Positions 62,088 through 64,000 of a stretch of DNA of 64,000 nucleotides are shown piece after piece (within the stretch, counting starts at the first letter, position 1; each line of letters starts with the position of its first letter). Source of the DNA: Solea solea (taxonomy: Eukaryota > Chordata > Actinopteri > Pleuronectiformes > Soleidae); assembly GCF_958295425.1 (NCBI RefSeq), contig NC_081136.1, forward strand, positions 19,784,890-19,848,889, given 5' to 3'. The notes below the pieces were generated by a model. The model made no database searches. It was not told the DNA's origin and saw only the letters and a list, made by a program, of their open reading frames with translations. The position numbers and the translations under genes are program-made.

Positions 62088-64000
62088 TCAGTGTTTGATT
62101 TTGCAATGATTTCACTGTTTGGATGTGTTTTTCTATTTGTGTCTGTTTTTGTGCATATTCAGCAAGTATATGGCTGTTTTCTGATTTTTTTCAATTTTCT
62201 ACTGTCCCATAACATAAACCTCACAAATAAAGTTAACATCTTATAAGATATACTTCTGTACCCTCAGTGTTTGATTTTGCAATGATTTCACTGTTTGGAT
62301 GTGTTTTTCTATTTGTGTCTGTTTTTGTGCACATTCAGCAAGTATACGGCTGTTTTCTGATTTTTTTCAATTTTCTACTGTCCCATAACATAAACCTCAC
62401 AAATAAAGTTAAAATCTTATAAGATATAGTTATATGCCTTCAGTGTTTGATTTTGCAATGATTTCACTGTTTGGATGTGTTTTTCTATTTGTGTCTGTTT
62501 TTGTGCACATTCAGCAAGTATACGGCTGTTTTCTGATTTTTTTCAATTTTCTACTGTCCCATAACATAAACCTCACAAATAAAGTTAACATCTTATAAGA
62601 TATACTTCTGTACCCTCAGTGTTTGATTTTGCAATGATTTCACTGTTTGGATGTGTTTTTCTATTTGTTTCTGTTTTTGTGCAAGTATACGGCTGTTTTC
62701 TGATTTTTTTCAATTTTCTACTGTCCCATAACATAAACCTCACAAATAAAGTTAACATCTTATAAGATATACTTCTGTACCCTCAGTGTTTGATTTTGCA
62801 ATGATTTCACTGTTTGGATGTGTTTTTCTATTTGTGTCTGTTTTTGTGCAAGTATACGGCTGTTTTCTGATTTTTTTCAATTTTCTACTGTCCCATAACA
62901 TAAACCTCACAAATAAAGTTAACATCTTATAAGATATACTTCTGTACCCTCAGTGTTTGATTTTGCAATGATTTCACTGTTTGGATGTGTTTTTCTATTT
63001 GTGTCTGTTTTTGTGCATATTCAGCAAGTATATGGCTGTTTTCTGATTTTTTTCAATTTTCTACTGTCCCATAACATAAACCTCACAAATAAAGTTTAAA
63101 TCTTATAAGATATAGTTATATGCCTTCAGTGTTTGATTTTGCAATGATTTCACTGTTTGGATGTGTTTTTCTATTTGTGTCTGTTTTTGTGCACATTCAG
63201 CAAGCATACGGCTGTTTTCTGATTTTTTTCAATTTTCTACTGTCCCATAACATAAACCTCACAATAAAGTTAACATCTTATAAGATATACTTCTGTACCC
63301 TCAGTGTTTGATTTTGCAATGATTTCACTGTTTGGATGTGTTTTTCTATTTGTGTCTGTTTTTGTGCAAGTATACGGCTGTTTTCTGTTTTTTTTCAATT
63401 TTCTACTGTCCCATAACATAAACCTCACAAATAAAATTAACATCTTATAAGATATACTTCTGTACCCTCAGTGTTTGATTTTGCAATGATTTCACTGTTT
63501 GGATGTGTTTTTCTATTTGTGTCTGTTTTTGTGCAAGTATACGGCTGTTTTCTGATTTTTTTCAATTTTCTACTGTCCCATAACATAAACCTCACAAATA
63601 AAGTTAACATCTTATAAGATATACTTCTGTACCCTCAGTGTTTGATTTTGCAATGATTTCACTGTTTGGATGTGTTTTTCTATTTGTGTCTGTTTTTGTG
63701 CATATTCAGCAAGTATATGGCTGTTTTCTGATTTTTTTCAATTTTCTACTGTCCCATAACATAAACCTCACAAAAAAAGTTAACATCTTATAAGATATAC
63801 TTCTGTACCCTCAGTGTTTGATTTTGCAATGATTTCACTGTTTGGATGTGTTTTTCTATTTGTGTCTGTTTTTGTGCAAGTATACGGCTGTTTTCTGATT
63901 TTTTTCAATTTTCTACTGTCCCATAACATAAACCTCACAAATAAAGTTAACATCTTATAAGATATACTTCTGTACCCTCAGTGTTTGATTTTGCAATGAT
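62088..64000 (+). repeat. 2594-bp 15-mer, copy 2, cut by the window end
   Basis: The first 1913 bp of a second copy follow directly in tandem. Heads at 62088, 62440, 62616 and 63126 lie exactly 2594 bp after 59494, 59846, 60022 and 60532, and the tags GTTTAAATC, CACAATAAAG, AAAATTAAC (63435) and CACAAAAAAAGTT are all shared. The array clearly continues beyond the window. Confidence 0.88.

Larger units (their letters stand above)
1500..64000 (+). repeat. Satellite A array, about 360 head-to-tail monomers
   Basis: TCAGTGTTTGATTTTGCAATG recurs at 167-, 176- or 194-bp steps from 1500 to 63978. The 167-bp form has about 52 G+C and 75 T on the + strand. Conserved landmarks in order are TCAGTGTTTG, CACTGTTTGGATGTG, CTATTTGTGTCTG, AAGTATACGGCTG, a T7 tract, CTACTGTCCCATAACATAAA, CACAAATAAAG and ATCTTATAAGAT. 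L units add 9 bp (GCACATTCAGCAAG for GCAAG). D units also duplicate 18 bp around the T7 tract. All units point the same way except for a 94-bp inverted piece at 39367-39460. Differences between units are mostly a few diagnostic substitutions, so homogenisation is strong. Monomer length is close to a nucleosome plus linker, as in many centromeric satellites, but that role is inferred. No gene lies in the array. Confidence 0.97.

Noticed and set aside
1500..64000. CRISPR array
   Set aside because: Repeat units are 167-194 bp with no unique spacers between conserved short repeats; the whole unit is conserved.
1500..64000. Telomeric repeat or subtelomere
   Set aside because: CATAACATAAACC resembles no TTAGGG-type tandem; it occurs once per monomer.

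Overview
The window is almost pure tandem satellite DNA from a eukaryote, and I find no protein-coding gene, tRNA, rRNA, CRISPR array or intact transposon in it. The organism cannot be named from sequence alone. A long homogeneous array with nested higher-order repeats, a monomer of about nucleosome length and CpG-to-TpG decay together suggest a eukaryotic, cytosine-methylated, heterochromatic (possibly centromeric or pericentromeric) region. I set monomer boundaries at the T of TCAGTGTTTG; all unit lengths below are counted by hand in that phase.

Layout. Positions 1-1499 are a diverged edge in which satellite A (the main family) is interleaved with an unrelated 141-bp tandem repeat, B. Two consecutive A monomers each have their right-middle part replaced by B, one holding about 5.7 B copies (268-1073) and the other about 1.7 (1200-1440), with the same two junctions. 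From 1500 to 64000 the window is an uninterrupted head-to-tail array of about 360 A monomers (about 31% G+C, about 45% T on the + strand).

A monomers come in length classes: S (167 bp), L (176 bp, with 9 bp more), D (194 bp, L plus an 18-bp tandem duplication) and one 185-bp unit (S plus the 18-bp duplication). Point variants further tag units: GTTATATGCC, GTTATTTACC, TTCTCTACC, TTCTGTACCATC and TTATGTACC starts; TTTTGCTATT; TTGTTTCTG; GCATACGG or GTATATGG; AAGGTT. The order of tagged units gives overlapping higher-order repeats: an 880-bp 5-mer (2872-4631, around 19.7-20.6 kb, 36335-38094 and fragments elsewhere), an 898-bp 5-mer duplicated at 24452 and 25350, a 1548-bp 9-mer tandemly duplicated at 45494-48589, a 2594-bp 15-mer (59494-62087, repeating to the window end), and 12- to 16-mers elsewhere. 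No single period runs through the window, which fits repeated unequal exchange.

The main irregularities are a perfect foldback with 89-bp arms and a 4-nt loop (39368-39549), a small 8-bp foldback with a 4-nt loop inside a 150-bp rearranged unit (13401-13420), a 46-bp truncated unit (4799-4844) and a few small indels. Open reading frames in the window are by-products of the repeats. I found no new functional gene system; the interest lies in satellite evolution.
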